Assembly (NCBI GenBank): GCA_963813525.1
Contig: CAWEZI010000005.1
Span: 1,860,001-1,924,000 of the forward strand
DNA length: 64,000 bases
From: Bog-756 sp963813525
GTDB taxonomy: Bacteria; Actinomycetota; Acidimicrobiia; Acidimicrobiales; RAAP-2
Direction of reading: 5' to 3'
A program made the position numbers and the translations under genes. Under the pieces are notes generated by a model. The model had not been told where the DNA came from, searched no databases, and saw only the letters and a program-made list of their open reading frames with translations. Position 1 is the first letter of the stretch. Every line of letters starts with the position of its first letter. Shown piece after piece: positions 26,477 through 35,467 of this stretch.

Positions 26477-26560
26477 AGAGTCCACATGTTGGCCGCAGGC
26501 CGTCGCCGATCGGGTGCAGTCGAAGACTTCAGACGCCGTGAGAAAGGAACACAGTCGGTT

Positions 26561-27196
26561 ATGGTGACCGCGGTCATCGGCAGTGGAGGAATCGGATCGG
26601 CCATAGCCCGCGCTCTCGCCTCGGGTGGCGAGATGCTGCGGCTGTCGAGTGCCGACAGTGGATCGGTGCAAGAGCTGGGTGCAGAGATCGGTCGAGCTGC
26701 GGTTGTCGCCGGGGGCAACCGCGACGCGTTGCAGGGCGCCGATGCCGTCGTCCTCGCTCTGCGGTTTGCCGTGTTGAAGGACGTCATCGACGAGATCGCT
26801 GGCTCGCTCGGCGACAAGCTCGTAGTCGTTCCCAGCAATCCGCTGGCCGTCGACGCACAAGGTCACATCTCGCACCTCCTGCCAGAAGGTCGATCCTCTG
26901 GCGAGGTCGTAGCCGGGTGGTTGCCGGCCGGTGCGTGCCTGGCCATGGCATTCGGAACCCTTTCGGCGGATCTCTTCGAGTCCTCTAGCAACCGGTCTCC
27001 GGAACGGGCGGTTCTCTTCTACGCAACTGACGACGACCATGCTGGCGAGGAAGTCGAGCGGTTGATCCGAACGGCCGGCTTCGAGCCGGTGAAGGTGGGC
27101 GGGACCGTACAGTCGGGTCGGCTCGAGGTGGGTGGCGACCTTCACGATCTGGTAGTCGGCCCGGCAGAGGCGCGGTCTTTGATGAGTGTGGCCTGA
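26561..27196 (+). CDS. F420:NADP oxidoreductase-like protein
   Basis: 211 residues. N-terminal MVTAVIGSGGIGSAIARAL carries the GxGxxG dinucleotide-binding loop of the NADP_Rossmann F420-oxidoreductase (F420_oxidored) group. VVPSNPLAVDAQG and VAGWLPAGACLAMAFGTL follow the family layout. Such enzymes move hydride between F420 and NADP, or act on other substrates in the broader family. With an F420-type oxidoreductase at 1.8 kb this fits an F420-using host, but F420 use is an inference. ATG 26561 is preferred (AAAGGAAC upstream); the frame is open to 26486. Confidence 0.8.
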   Translation: MVTAVIGSGGIGSAIARALASGGEMLRLSSADSGSVQELGAEIGRAAVVAGGNRDALQGADAVVLALRFAVLKDVIDEIAGSLGDKLVVVPSNPLAVDAQGHISHLLPEGRSSGEVVAGWLPAGACLAMAFGTLSADLFESSSNRSPERAVLFYATDDDHAGEEVERLIRTAGFEPVKVGGTVQSGRLEVGGDLHDLVVGPAEARSLMSVA

Positions 27197-27221
27197 TCGC
27201 TTCGCTCCCTGGCCTGACCGG

Positions 27222-28820
27222 CTATCCGAGCCCTATGTCTTCGATGTCGGCACTGGGAGCGATGTCAGGGAGGCGGAGCATGCGGAACGAATTGGCAAGA
27301 CCGAGGAGTGATGCTATTGCAGGCACAAGCAGGGCCAGCTGCAGCGACAGGTTACGGGCGCGAGTGTTGATAGCGAGGACTTCAGCCTGAACCGTTTTGG
27401 GCTCGTCGGCGATCTGATGCTGGAGCTGAGTATTGCTCATGATCTCCGCATCGTGATTGAGCTCAGTGGAGATCTGCTGTTGCTGTGCGGGGGGAATCGC
27501 CGGGTTGGATTCAGCCATATGAGTGAAACTCAATGCCAGGGCCCACAGCATGATTCCGCCGGCCAGAGAGAGTCCAAAGGAGAGCCCAAACGAACCTGCG
27601 GCCGAATTCACGCCTGCAGCTTCGCTCACGCGATCCTCCGCGATGGGGGCGAGAGTGAAGTTATTGAGTTGTGAGACAAGCATGCCCAGACCCGACCCGG
27701 CAATCGCCAACGGGATCACCAGGTACCATCCAGAGTCCACTCTCGGCACAAGCGGGATGATGCCGACCATTCCGGCAGCGCTCAGGGCAAAACCGGCGAG
27801 GACAATCTGGCCCGGTCGCCATCGGCCCTTCTTGCGGCCGGCAAGTATGGCCATTCCGAACATGGACAGCGAAAGGGGAGCAAGGGAAAGCCCGGCCTCC
27901 ATGGCGTTGTATTCGAGGGTCATCTGCAGGAATAGCGGCAGGGCGATCATCGCTCCACCCAGCGTGATTTGCTGAAGCATTTGCTGCGAAACACCGATCC
28001 GGAAGTTCAAGTGCTTGAACAGATCGGGGTCCAAGAGGGTTGGTTTCCCGAGCCGCTTGCGATGGACCAACCAGTAGGCGAGCGCCGCCAGTGTCACCGC
28101 ACCGATACCCATGAGCAGGCCGACGAACTGTCCACCCTCTTGCCAGACGAGGATACCGAGCACGATACCGCCCATGCCCACAACGGAGAGAACAGCACCG
28201 ACAGAGTCGATATGGCGTGACCCTGTGTAGGGGACATCCTTGATCAGGCGAATCTGACTCAAAACGACGAGGATGATGAGAGCTTCGAGTCCGAATCCGA
28301 CCCTCCATGACAAGTAGGTCGTGAGGAACCCACCAAGTAGGGGACCGATAGCGGCCGCGATGGCGGCGGATGCGCCGACAAGCGCATAAGCACGCTTCTG
28401 AGCTCCCCCCGTGAAATTGCCGTGGATGAGGGATTGCATTGCCGGCAACAACAGAGATGCACCCAATCCACCGATGATCGCCCAGAAGATGATGATCGTG
28501 CTCAGATTGCGCGCCACCGTCATGGCAACCGCGCCGACGGCGTAGGCCAGAAGACCGATGATGTAGGCCCGCTTTCGCCCCATGAGGTCGCCCGTCTTGG
28601 AGTTTGTCAGGATGAAGGCCGCAGAGATGAGGGCCTCGAGCGCGATCGCCGACTGAACACCGCTCGCCGTCGTGTGCAGGTCCCTGATGACTGCTGAGAT
28701 GGACACATTCATCAGCGACGTGTCGATCACCAGAACGAACATGGCCATCGCCAAAAGAAGGGCCAATCGGGGGCTTCCCTCGTCCGGTTGTTGAGGTTGG
28801 GAGTCAGAAGCAGTGCTCAT
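27222..28820 (-). CDS. DHA2-family MFS exporter
   Basis: About 532 residues from ATG 28820 (AAGGGA ten bases upstream). The N-terminus has LLLAMAMFVLVIDTSLMNVSISAVI, then KTGDLMGRKRAYIIG (motif A) and GASAAIAAAIGPLLGGFL (motif C). About 14 helices fit the DHA2 antiporter family. A polar insert near the C-terminus (QQQQISTELNHDAEIMSN) lies between the last two helices, which is typical of a subgroup with a large external loop. Substrate unknown. It converges on the F420:NADP-type gene with a 25-bp gap. Confidence 0.9.
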   Translation of the reverse strand: MSTASDSQPQQPDEGSPRLALLLAMAMFVLVIDTSLMNVSISAVIRDLHTTASGVQSAIALEALISAAFILTNSKTGDLMGRKRAYIIGLLAYAVGAVAMTVARNLSTIIIFWAIIGGLGASLLLPAMQSLIHGNFTGGAQKRAYALVGASAAIAAAIGPLLGGFLTTYLSWRVGFGLEALIILVVLSQIRLIKDVPYTGSRHIDSVGAVLSVVGMGGIVLGILVWQEGGQFVGLLMGIGAVTLAALAYWLVHRKRLGKPTLLDPDLFKHLNFRIGVSQQMLQQITLGGAMIALPLFLQMTLEYNAMEAGLSLAPLSLSMFGMAILAGRKKGRWRPGQIVLAGFALSAAGMVGIIPLVPRVDSGWYLVIPLAIAGSGLGMLVSQLNNFTLAPIAEDRVSEAAGVNSAAGSFGLSFGLSLAGGIMLWALALSFTHMAESNPAIPPAQQQQISTELNHDAEIMSNTQLQHQIADEPKTVQAEVLAINTRARNLSLQLALLVPAIASLLGLANSFRMLRLPDIAPSADIEDIGLG

Positions 28821-29257
28821 GACGAAGAGATCCCTTCGCCGGGGGTGTGCGAGGACCCGATGGGAGGTAATGCCGCCGCAACTGGTCCGGTTGTGATGGC
28901 GCCGTCTCCCGCTTGTTGCCACGTGGGGAGCTCCGCAGCCGACGGCCATCCTGGTGCAGTCCCGACAAGCCCCACGCGGTGGGACCCGAGATCGAGGACC
29001 CGCGAAGCCGACGGTACGCCAACAGCGACCGCTCTACGCCGCAGGCCACGAGAGAACGGGGTCACCTGTTGAAGCTCCCTTCTTCGCGCCCAGCTTAAAG
29101 AAGTCGACGCCAATTGCAATAGGTGAAGAACACTCGACGGAAATCCCTTGTCCGTACTTTTATTCAGAGAAGACTTGTAATTTAGAGAAAATCGGCGTCG
29201 GGTGGCGCGACGCCCGTCCTCCGCCGGGTAAGCGTGGCTCGAGTGCTGAGGCCAACG
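28821..29257. other. divergent intergenic region
   Basis: About 440 bp between the exporter (minus) and a small membrane protein (plus). A less GC-rich patch with TTTATTCAGAGAAGACTTGTAATTTAGA near 29158-29190 probably holds promoters for one or both genes. No gene supported. Confidence 0.45.
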
Positions 29258-29665
29258 ATGAATCACCGAGGCGAAAGTTGGATTCTCTTTGCGGGAATCG
29301 TCCGGATCTTGGGCGGAATCACGGAGGTCTTCGATGCGATTTGGCCATTTCGCTACCACGGTGTTTTGCCCGCCAATCTCGAGGCTGCGATTTTCGGCCA
29401 CACTCTCGAGACCTACGGATGGGTGGACCTGGTTGTCGCAGCGATTGTGATGATCTGCGGATTCCTTGTGGTTGCTGGCTCTGGCTTTGCCCGCCGGATC
29501 GGCATGGCCGCCGCAGTCATTGTCGGTATTGGTGCCATTTGGTGGATCCCCTACTACCCGGTATGGGGATTCGTCTACATATTCATTGCCGCTCTCGTGA
29601 CCTCCGCGCTTGCCGCCTACGGCGGCGATCGTGAAAGTCTGCGGGAGCCGACGGTGGCCTGGTAG
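29258..29665 (+). CDS. four-helix small membrane protein (DUF7144-like)
   Basis: About 135 residues with four hydrophobic helices: GESWILFAGIVRILGGITEV, YGWVDLVVAAIVMICGFLVV, RRIGMAAAVIVGIGAIWWIP and VYIFIAALVTSALAAYG. The GW..FAGI...GG opening matches a widespread actinobacterial family of unknown function. The frame opens at GTG 29234; ATG 29258 is preferred as the first ATG. No motif points to transport or enzymatic activity. Confidence 0.7.
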   Translation: MNHRGESWILFAGIVRILGGITEVFDAIWPFRYHGVLPANLEAAIFGHTLETYGWVDLVVAAIVMICGFLVVAGSGFARRIGMAAAVIVGIGAIWWIPYYPVWGFVYIFIAALVTSALAAYGGDRESLREPTVAW

Positions 29666-29785
29666 ATTTGTGGCTAGCAAGTCCGCTGATCTAGCCGGTG
29701 CTCGGTGGTTCGTCTCACACGTGAAAGTACTTAGGGTGCGGAGGTTTCAGACGGCGCTGTCTAGTGCGACTCGGGCCAGAGGCTG

Positions 29786-30679
29786 ATGGCGGTTCTCCTG
29801 GCTCTGCTTGCTGCGTTTGCCTTCGCATTCGGAACCGTTCTTCAGCAAAAGGGAACGCTTGAGACACCCGCTTTGGGCGATGACCATCGTTTCCTTGTCC
29901 AAATCCTGACGCGCCCGGTATGGCTGGCCGGCGGCGCTCTTCAAGCTGGAGGATGGGTCTTACAAGCTGCGGCTCTTGATCGTGGCCCGTTGGTGGTGGT
30001 CCAATCACTTACGGCAACCAGTCTTGTCATTGCCTTGCCGCTCGGAGCACGTCTAACCAATCAGCAGATCAGCCATCGGGTGGTCATTGGAGCGGTGGCC
30101 ATCATCGCCGGAATCGTGCTCTTTTTGTCTGTCGGGTCGCCCGAAAAGGGCATTTCGCATCCCGCTCCCGCCGCTTGGTGGTCGGCAGGAATCGCGGGGA
30201 CTGTTGTGTTGATCCTCCTGGCCAGACTAGGTAGTGGTAGGACCGGGGCAACCAGGGCGCTGCTGTTCGGATCGGCTGCCGGTGTCGGCTTTGCCCTACA
30301 GGCGACAGTCACCAAGGAGTTCATGACGATCGTGGGAAGCGGCATCGGGGTTCTGTTCTCCAGCTGGGAGATCTACGTCCTGGTGGCCACCGCGGTCGTG
30401 GGATTCGCACTCCAGCAGTCCGCTTTGAAGACAGGCGTCCTCGCCCCGGCTATGGCGTCCAGCAACGCAGTGACACTGTTCGCCAGCGTCATCTTCGGCA
30501 TCACCGTGTTCGAAGAGAAACTGTCGAACGGTAGCGATCGGCTGGCTCCAGCCCTTATCGGTCTGGCAGTGGCCCTCATCGGCGTCGTGTTGCTGGCTGG
30601 GACCAAACCACCTCAATCATCCGAACCGGCTCCCTTCACTACTCAGGTCTCGCGACCTGATCCACCCATGCCCGGTTGA
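29786..30679 (+). CDS. DMT/EamA-type transporter
   Basis: 297 residues with about ten hydrophobic helices and internal similarity of two halves, the layout of the drug/metabolite transporter superfamily. Residues LALLAAFAFAFGTVLQQKG at the start and DRGPLVVVQSLTATSLVIALPLG resemble the DMT group often annotated as EamA or NIPA-like. The second half ends in ALIGLAVALIGVVLLAG. The C-terminal 20 residues are polar. The transported compound is unknown. It is the second plus-strand gene after the DUF7144-like protein, 120 bp downstream. Confidence 0.8.
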   Translation: MAVLLALLAAFAFAFGTVLQQKGTLETPALGDDHRFLVQILTRPVWLAGGALQAGGWVLQAAALDRGPLVVVQSLTATSLVIALPLGARLTNQQISHRVVIGAVAIIAGIVLFLSVGSPEKGISHPAPAAWWSAGIAGTVVLILLARLGSGRTGATRALLFGSAAGVGFALQATVTKEFMTIVGSGIGVLFSSWEIYVLVATAVVGFALQQSALKTGVLAPAMASSNAVTLFASVIFGITVFEEKLSNGSDRLAPALIGLAVALIGVVLLAGTKPPQSSEPAPFTTQVSRPDPPMPG

Positions 30680-30945
30680 CGGCGGTGCGCTTTGAGGCCC
30701 TTCCTCCCCGAGGACCTTCATTCACCGATCCCCGGCGATGGTTTTGGTTGAGGCGATGCATCAGAGGTCACCGAGGCCACGTGGGGATTTTGGCGTGAGG
30801 CACCGGGACTGCGACAACACCTGCCGGCCCGACCGAACGCCCCCGTGGGGTGTGGCTCCTTCCGGGACCGCCGCTGGTACCGTCATAGCCTTCGGCCCTA
30901 CGGTCGGGTGAAGTAGATGGGGAGATCCGAAGGCGGTGGCTTCCG

Positions 30946-32661
30946 ATGCTGAAGCATGTGCCCGGAGTCCGGATGATCACCGGATACCAGCCACGATGGC
31001 TGCTCAAAGATCTGATGGCCGGTCTGGTACTCACCGCCATTCTGGTGCCCCAGGGGATGGCCTACGCCGAGCTGGCTGGGTTGCCGGCCATCACGGGCCT
31101 CTACACCTCGATCCTTTGCCTTGTCGGATATGCAGCGCTGGGACCATCTCGCATACTGGTCCTCGGGCCCGACTCGTCGCTTGGCCCCATGATCGCAGCC
31201 ACAATCCTCCCTCTCGCCGGCGCCAACGGAAGCCCAGCCCGCGCTGTAGCACTGGCATCGATGCTCGCCATCCTGGTCGGCGTCATGATGATCCTGGCCG
31301 GGGTGGCGAAGCTTGGCTTTGTGGCCGACCTGCTCTCCAAGCCGACTCAGATCGGCTATATGACCGGTCTGGCCCTCACCATCCTGGTAGGTCAACTACC
31401 CAAGCTGTTCGGGTTTTCGATTCACTCCGACACCCTGATCGGGGACATCACCGGATTCGTGGACGGGGTCCGGTCGGGAGAGACCGTGACTGCGGCCGTC
31501 CTCATCGGGTTGTTCGGACTAGCGGTGATTCTTGCTTTCCAGCGTTGGCTGCGGAGGGTCCCCGGGGTGCTCGTGGCCGTGGTGCTGTGCATCGGCGCGA
31601 CCCAGTTGTTCGATCTCTCGGGTCACGGGGTCGACCTCGTGGGCACGCTGCCCCAAGGACTTCCTCCTTTCACGATCCCGAGTATCTCCGCATCGGACCT
31701 CGGACTGCTCGTTGCCGGAGCGCTCGGGATCTCGCTGGTGGCCTTGACCGATACCATCTCGACGGCGTCGGCCTTCGCTGCACGGAGCGGGGATGAGGTG
31801 CAGGCCAACCAAGAAATGATCGGTATCGGGACGTCGAACGTGGCCGCCGGCCTCTTCCAGGGATTCCCGGTCAGCACAAGTGGCTCGCGCACGGCGGTAG
31901 CCGATCAGGCCGGGGCCAAGACACAGATCACTGGACTGGTGGGTGCTGGGGTGATCGTGCTCATGCTGGTTGTGGTTCCCGGACTGTTCCGCAACCTCCC
32001 ACAACCGACACTGGCCGCGGTGGTAATGGCGGCGGCCCTGTCTCTCGCCGACCTGGCGGGGATGAGGCGGCTGTGGAAGGTGCGCCGAACCGAGTTCGCT
32101 CTTTGCATAGCGGCCTTTTTGGGGGTAGCCGTCCTCGGTGTGCTTCCCGGAATCGCCATCGCTGTGGGACTCTCCATCCTTAACGTGTTCCGCCGATCCT
32201 GGTGGCCCTACAGCACCAGTCTGGGCAGAGTGGAGGGAGTTCCCGGCTTTCACGACGTGCGCTTCTACCCGGATGCCGAACGAATCGAGGGCCTCGCCGT
32301 CTTTCGGTTCGATGCACCCCTCTTCTTCGCCAACGCTCGGGCCTTCCGCCAGCAGGTCCGGGAGTTGGCTGCCGCCGAACCGCGACCTTGCTGGATCGTG
32401 GTGGCCGCAGAGCCGATCACCGATGTGGATACGACAGCAGCTGACATGCTTGAGGATCTTGACGAGAGTCTCAACGAGCAGGGGATATCCCTGGTCTTCG
32501 CTGAGATGAAGGATCCGGTGCGCGCCAAGATCGAACGTTACAAGCTGACTCGGACGATCGATCCGACGCACTTCTTTCCCACCATCGAGTCAGCCATTGC
32601 GGCCTTTCCCCGAACATCGCAGCTCGATGCCGACGGGCCGGGTGAACAGCCACGTGAATAG
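30946..32661 (+). CDS. SulP-family anion transporter with STAS domain
   Basis: 571 residues. The membrane domain begins with YQPRWLLKDLMAGLVLTAILVPQGMAYAELAGLPAITGLY, essentially the SulP signature, and continues through FQGFPVSTSGSRTAVADQAGAKTQ. It exchanges or imports sulfate, bicarbonate or related anions. The C-terminal ~120 residues form a STAS domain (LAVFRFDAPLFFANARAFRQQV, ITDVDTTAADMLEDL), which in the family controls transport. There is no fused carbonic anhydrase. The frame starts with ATG 30946; GTG 30958 is a possible alternative. The downstream kinase-like gene starts about 190 bp later. Confidence 0.93.
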   Translation: MLKHVPGVRMITGYQPRWLLKDLMAGLVLTAILVPQGMAYAELAGLPAITGLYTSILCLVGYAALGPSRILVLGPDSSLGPMIAATILPLAGANGSPARAVALASMLAILVGVMMILAGVAKLGFVADLLSKPTQIGYMTGLALTILVGQLPKLFGFSIHSDTLIGDITGFVDGVRSGETVTAAVLIGLFGLAVILAFQRWLRRVPGVLVAVVLCIGATQLFDLSGHGVDLVGTLPQGLPPFTIPSISASDLGLLVAGALGISLVALTDTISTASAFAARSGDEVQANQEMIGIGTSNVAAGLFQGFPVSTSGSRTAVADQAGAKTQITGLVGAGVIVLMLVVVPGLFRNLPQPTLAAVVMAAALSLADLAGMRRLWKVRRTEFALCIAAFLGVAVLGVLPGIAIAVGLSILNVFRRSWWPYSTSLGRVEGVPGFHDVRFYPDAERIEGLAVFRFDAPLFFANARAFRQQVRELAAAEPRPCWIVVAAEPITDVDTTAADMLEDLDESLNEQGISLVFAEMKDPVRAKIERYKLTRTIDPTHFFPTIESAIAAFPRTSQLDADGPGEQPRE

Positions 32662-32854
32662 TGCGGAAAGGTCAAGCGTCGCTGGAGAGGTCGTCCTGAC
32701 ACCGAAGTGGCCGGCATCCTGAACAGTCCGGATGCGGAGTTTGGTCAACGACACCCGTCGGCGCGACTATGACGTGGAGGGGGACACTCACATCATCAGT
32801 AGAGCCAGGGGAGCCGGCACACCGGCCAACGAGTTTGACACTAGGAGGTGGGAG

Positions 32855-34249
32855 ATGAGCACGTCGGTGGGCCCCGAGGCCGGTTCTCTTGGTCTGGCTC
32901 GGAGACGCGAGCGTGTCCTGGCGCTGGGTTCGCTCGGTTTTGGTCTGCTCCTGACGGCGGCGCTCGTCGATTTCGTCGTCGGGAATCTCGGCTTTCTCGT
33001 CCTTGCGCTTGTCGGACTGGCGACCGCTGTCGGCGGTCTGTGGTGGGCGATAACTGAGCGGGTGCCTCGTCGGGCCTTCGGCATTGCCGGAGGCATCGTC
33101 GGTCTGATCCTGGTGGTTCTGGCCATATTTCGGACGACGCCGGCAGCCGATCACCCTCTGTTCCGTCTTGCCCTTCTGGCCCTACTGTTGGCAGCGACAG
33201 TTGGCTGCGGAAGGGCGGCCCTCGAGGGTGATCTCCACGTGCGTGATGTTCGCAGACCGGTAGCGGTCAAACGGTCTCAGCATCCCGTGCTGATCTGCAA
33301 CCCGTGGTCGGGCGGAGGCAAGGTTGCCAAATTCGGTCTTGCCGACCAGGCCAAGGCCCTCGGGGTCGAAGTGATCATGCTGGATCATGGCCTCGACCTC
33401 GAGAGGTTGGCTCAGGACGCCATCGCCGGCGGAGCCGACTGTTTGGGCATGGCCGGAGGGGACGGCTCGCAGGCCCTGGTCGCCTCCATCGCCATCGCTC
33501 ACGACCTTCCGTTTGTGTGCGTGTCAGCCGGCACGCGGAACCATTTTGCACTCGACCTCGGGATCGACCGGGAGGACCCCCGTCTCAGCCTTAATGCCTT
33601 TCGTGATGGCATCGAACGCCGCATCGATTACGCCACCGTGGGAGATCGACTCTTTGTCAACAATGTCTCCCTCGGCATCTACGCCACCATTGTTCAGCAG
33701 GAGGGATACCGCGAGGCCAAGTCGGAGACGACCAAGGCGATGTTGCCCGAGATGCTGGGCCGTACGCAAGAGCCCTTTGACCTCCAGTTCACCGATCCCA
33801 GCGGCGCCGAGGTCGATGGTGCCTTCTTGATCCAGGTGTCCAACAATCCCTATGTCCTCGGCGCCACCCTTGATGCTTCACAACGCCGGCGGATGGACAC
33901 CGGAAGGCTGGGCATCGTAGCCATATCGGCGAGGACGGGAAGCGAGGCCGCGGAAGTCGTCGCCCTCTCGGCCCTGGGCCAACGCCGTCGGAGCCGGCAC
34001 TGGCACGAGTTCACGGCCACCCACTTCGAAGTCCGGTCTCGGTCCGCTCGCGCCTACGCCGGCATCGACGGCGAAGCCCTAGAACTCTCGACCCCGCTGG
34101 AGTTCCAGATCCATCCGCGTGGACTGCGGCTACTGGTTCCCGAGGGGAATCTCACTGCTGTCGAGAAACGACAGGCCAGGGATGTCTCGTTCACCGACTT
34201 GCTCGCCATCGCCCGGGGCAAGGACCCGCTGGCCTCCGTTGAGACATGA
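32855..34249 (+). CDS. membrane-fused diacylglycerol-kinase-like protein
   Basis: 464 residues from ATG 32855 (AGGAGGTGGGAG just upstream; the frame is open to 32732). The first ~120 residues are four hydrophobic helices. A LCB5/YegS-type lipid kinase domain follows: VLICNPWSGGGKVAKFGL (nucleotide loop), AGGDGSQALV (catalytic GGDGS) and SAGTRNHFALDLG. The family phosphorylates diacylglycerol, sphingoid bases or related lipids. The attached membrane domain is not standard in YegS/DgkB and would hold the enzyme at its lipid substrate. It converges on the PPK2 gene. Confidence 0.87.
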   Translation: MSTSVGPEAGSLGLARRRERVLALGSLGFGLLLTAALVDFVVGNLGFLVLALVGLATAVGGLWWAITERVPRRAFGIAGGIVGLILVVLAIFRTTPAADHPLFRLALLALLLAATVGCGRAALEGDLHVRDVRRPVAVKRSQHPVLICNPWSGGGKVAKFGLADQAKALGVEVIMLDHGLDLERLAQDAIAGGADCLGMAGGDGSQALVASIAIAHDLPFVCVSAGTRNHFALDLGIDREDPRLSLNAFRDGIERRIDYATVGDRLFVNNVSLGIYATIVQQEGYREAKSETTKAMLPEMLGRTQEPFDLQFTDPSGAEVDGAFLIQVSNNPYVLGATLDASQRRRMDTGRLGIVAISARTGSEAAEVVALSALGQRRRSRHWHEFTATHFEVRSRSARAYAGIDGEALELSTPLEFQIHPRGLRLLVPEGNLTAVEKRQARDVSFTDLLAIARGKDPLASVET

Positions 34250-34305
34250 AGGCGGCCCGTCGAAGATGTCTGACCAGATGGACGGAACGGCGCCGACGAA
34301 AACAA

Positions 34306-35181
34306 CTACGAGTACGGGGTCGGGATGTGGTGAAGCAAGCCACTCGGCTCCTGATAATCGCCGGGTTCTTGACGTGGCGGAAGCTCTACCGCCCCCCGGT
34401 GTTTGAGAGCCTCGTACGGGATGTTGCTGAGCAGGTGGGAGATGACGTTGAGACGGGCTCTCTTCTTGTCGTCTGAGTTTACGACCCACCACGGCGCCCA
34501 ATCGGTGTCGGTGGCGGCGAACATTTCGTCGCGGGCTCGTGAGTACTCGGACCACCGCCTATAGGAGAGCAGATCCATCTCCGACAATTTCCAGATCTTG
34601 CGGGGGTCGTCAATCCGGCTCTGAAGTCGCCGAGTCTGCTCGTCGGGGCCGACTTCTAGCCAATATTTGAAGAGCAGGATGCCCGAGTCCACCATGGCCC
34701 TCTCAACACCAGGGGTCATCTGCAGGAAACGCTGGCTGTCTTCGGGGGTACAGAAGCCCATGACCCGCTCGACGCCGGCCCGGTTGTACCAACTGCGGTC
34801 GAAGATCACGATCTCGCCGGCGGCCGGCAGGTGCGGCAAATACCGTTGGATGTACATCTGAGATCTCTCTCGATCAGTCGGAGCGGGGAGGGCGACGACT
34901 CGGAAGACTCTCGGGCTCACCCGCTCGGTGATCGCCTTGATTGTCCCTCCCTTGCCGGCGGTGTCGCGGCCTTCGAAGACGATACAGATCTTGGCCCCGG
35001 TGGCCTTTGCCCACTCCTGGACAGCGACAAGCTGTTCGTGCAGACGCCGTAGTTCGGAGGTGTACTCATTGCGCTTCATCTTCGGGCTCGTTTCGGAGGG
35101 AAGAGCGCCGGTCGACTCGGAGCGGTGAGAAGGACTTTTTGGTCTCTGGTGGTTTGCTCCCTCGCCTGTTTTCTTTGCCAC
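34306..35181 (-). CDS. ppk2: polyphosphate kinase 2
   Basis: 291 residues. Walker A FEGRDTAGKGGTI, Walker B EIVIFDRSWYNRAGVERVMGF and lid residues RLQSRIDDPRKIWKLS define PPK2 family enzymes, which move phosphate between polyphosphate and nucleoside di- or triphosphates. The size and single domain suggest class I. The N-terminal 35 residues (MAKKTGEGANHQRPKSPSH...) are basic and disordered; ATG at KMKRNEY near residue 35 is a possible alternative start. It lies tail-to-tail with the lipid kinase gene (56-bp gap). Polyphosphate use fits iron/acid-environment actinobacteria, an inference only. Confidence 0.93.
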   Translation of the reverse strand: MAKKTGEGANHQRPKSPSHRSESTGALPSETSPKMKRNEYTSELRRLHEQLVAVQEWAKATGAKICIVFEGRDTAGKGGTIKAITERVSPRVFRVVALPAPTDRERSQMYIQRYLPHLPAAGEIVIFDRSWYNRAGVERVMGFCTPEDSQRFLQMTPGVERAMVDSGILLFKYWLEVGPDEQTRRLQSRIDDPRKIWKLSEMDLLSYRRWSEYSRARDEMFAATDTDWAPWWVVNSDDKKRARLNVISHLLSNIPYEALKHRGAVELPPRQEPGDYQEPSGLLHHIPTPYS

Positions 35182-35467
35182 GCTGATGCCTCCGGCTGGA
35201 TCCGGGGTCCGCCACGAAGATGAGGATTACCTGACCGATGGTTCTCAGCTTTGATGTACCGAATCACTGACGCGTCGATCTTCATCGACCGGGAGTCTGT
35301 GAAGAGCCTGCTTGTGGCACCTCTTACGTCTGAATATACAGGACCATCGGTTGTAAGGGACTGCCGCCAGTAGCCGCGCAGCTGAGCCGGGTGAGGACAT
35401 CTGCGCAATGATCGCCACCAGCGCCCCGGGCTCCTTTGTCGTGGGCTTGTTGTGGGTCACCCGGAGG
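35182..35467. other. intergenic region
   Basis: About 285 bp between the GH15 gene (3' end) and the PPK2 start, both minus. No gene supported; a PPK2 promoter is expected here but not identified. Confidence 0.4.
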
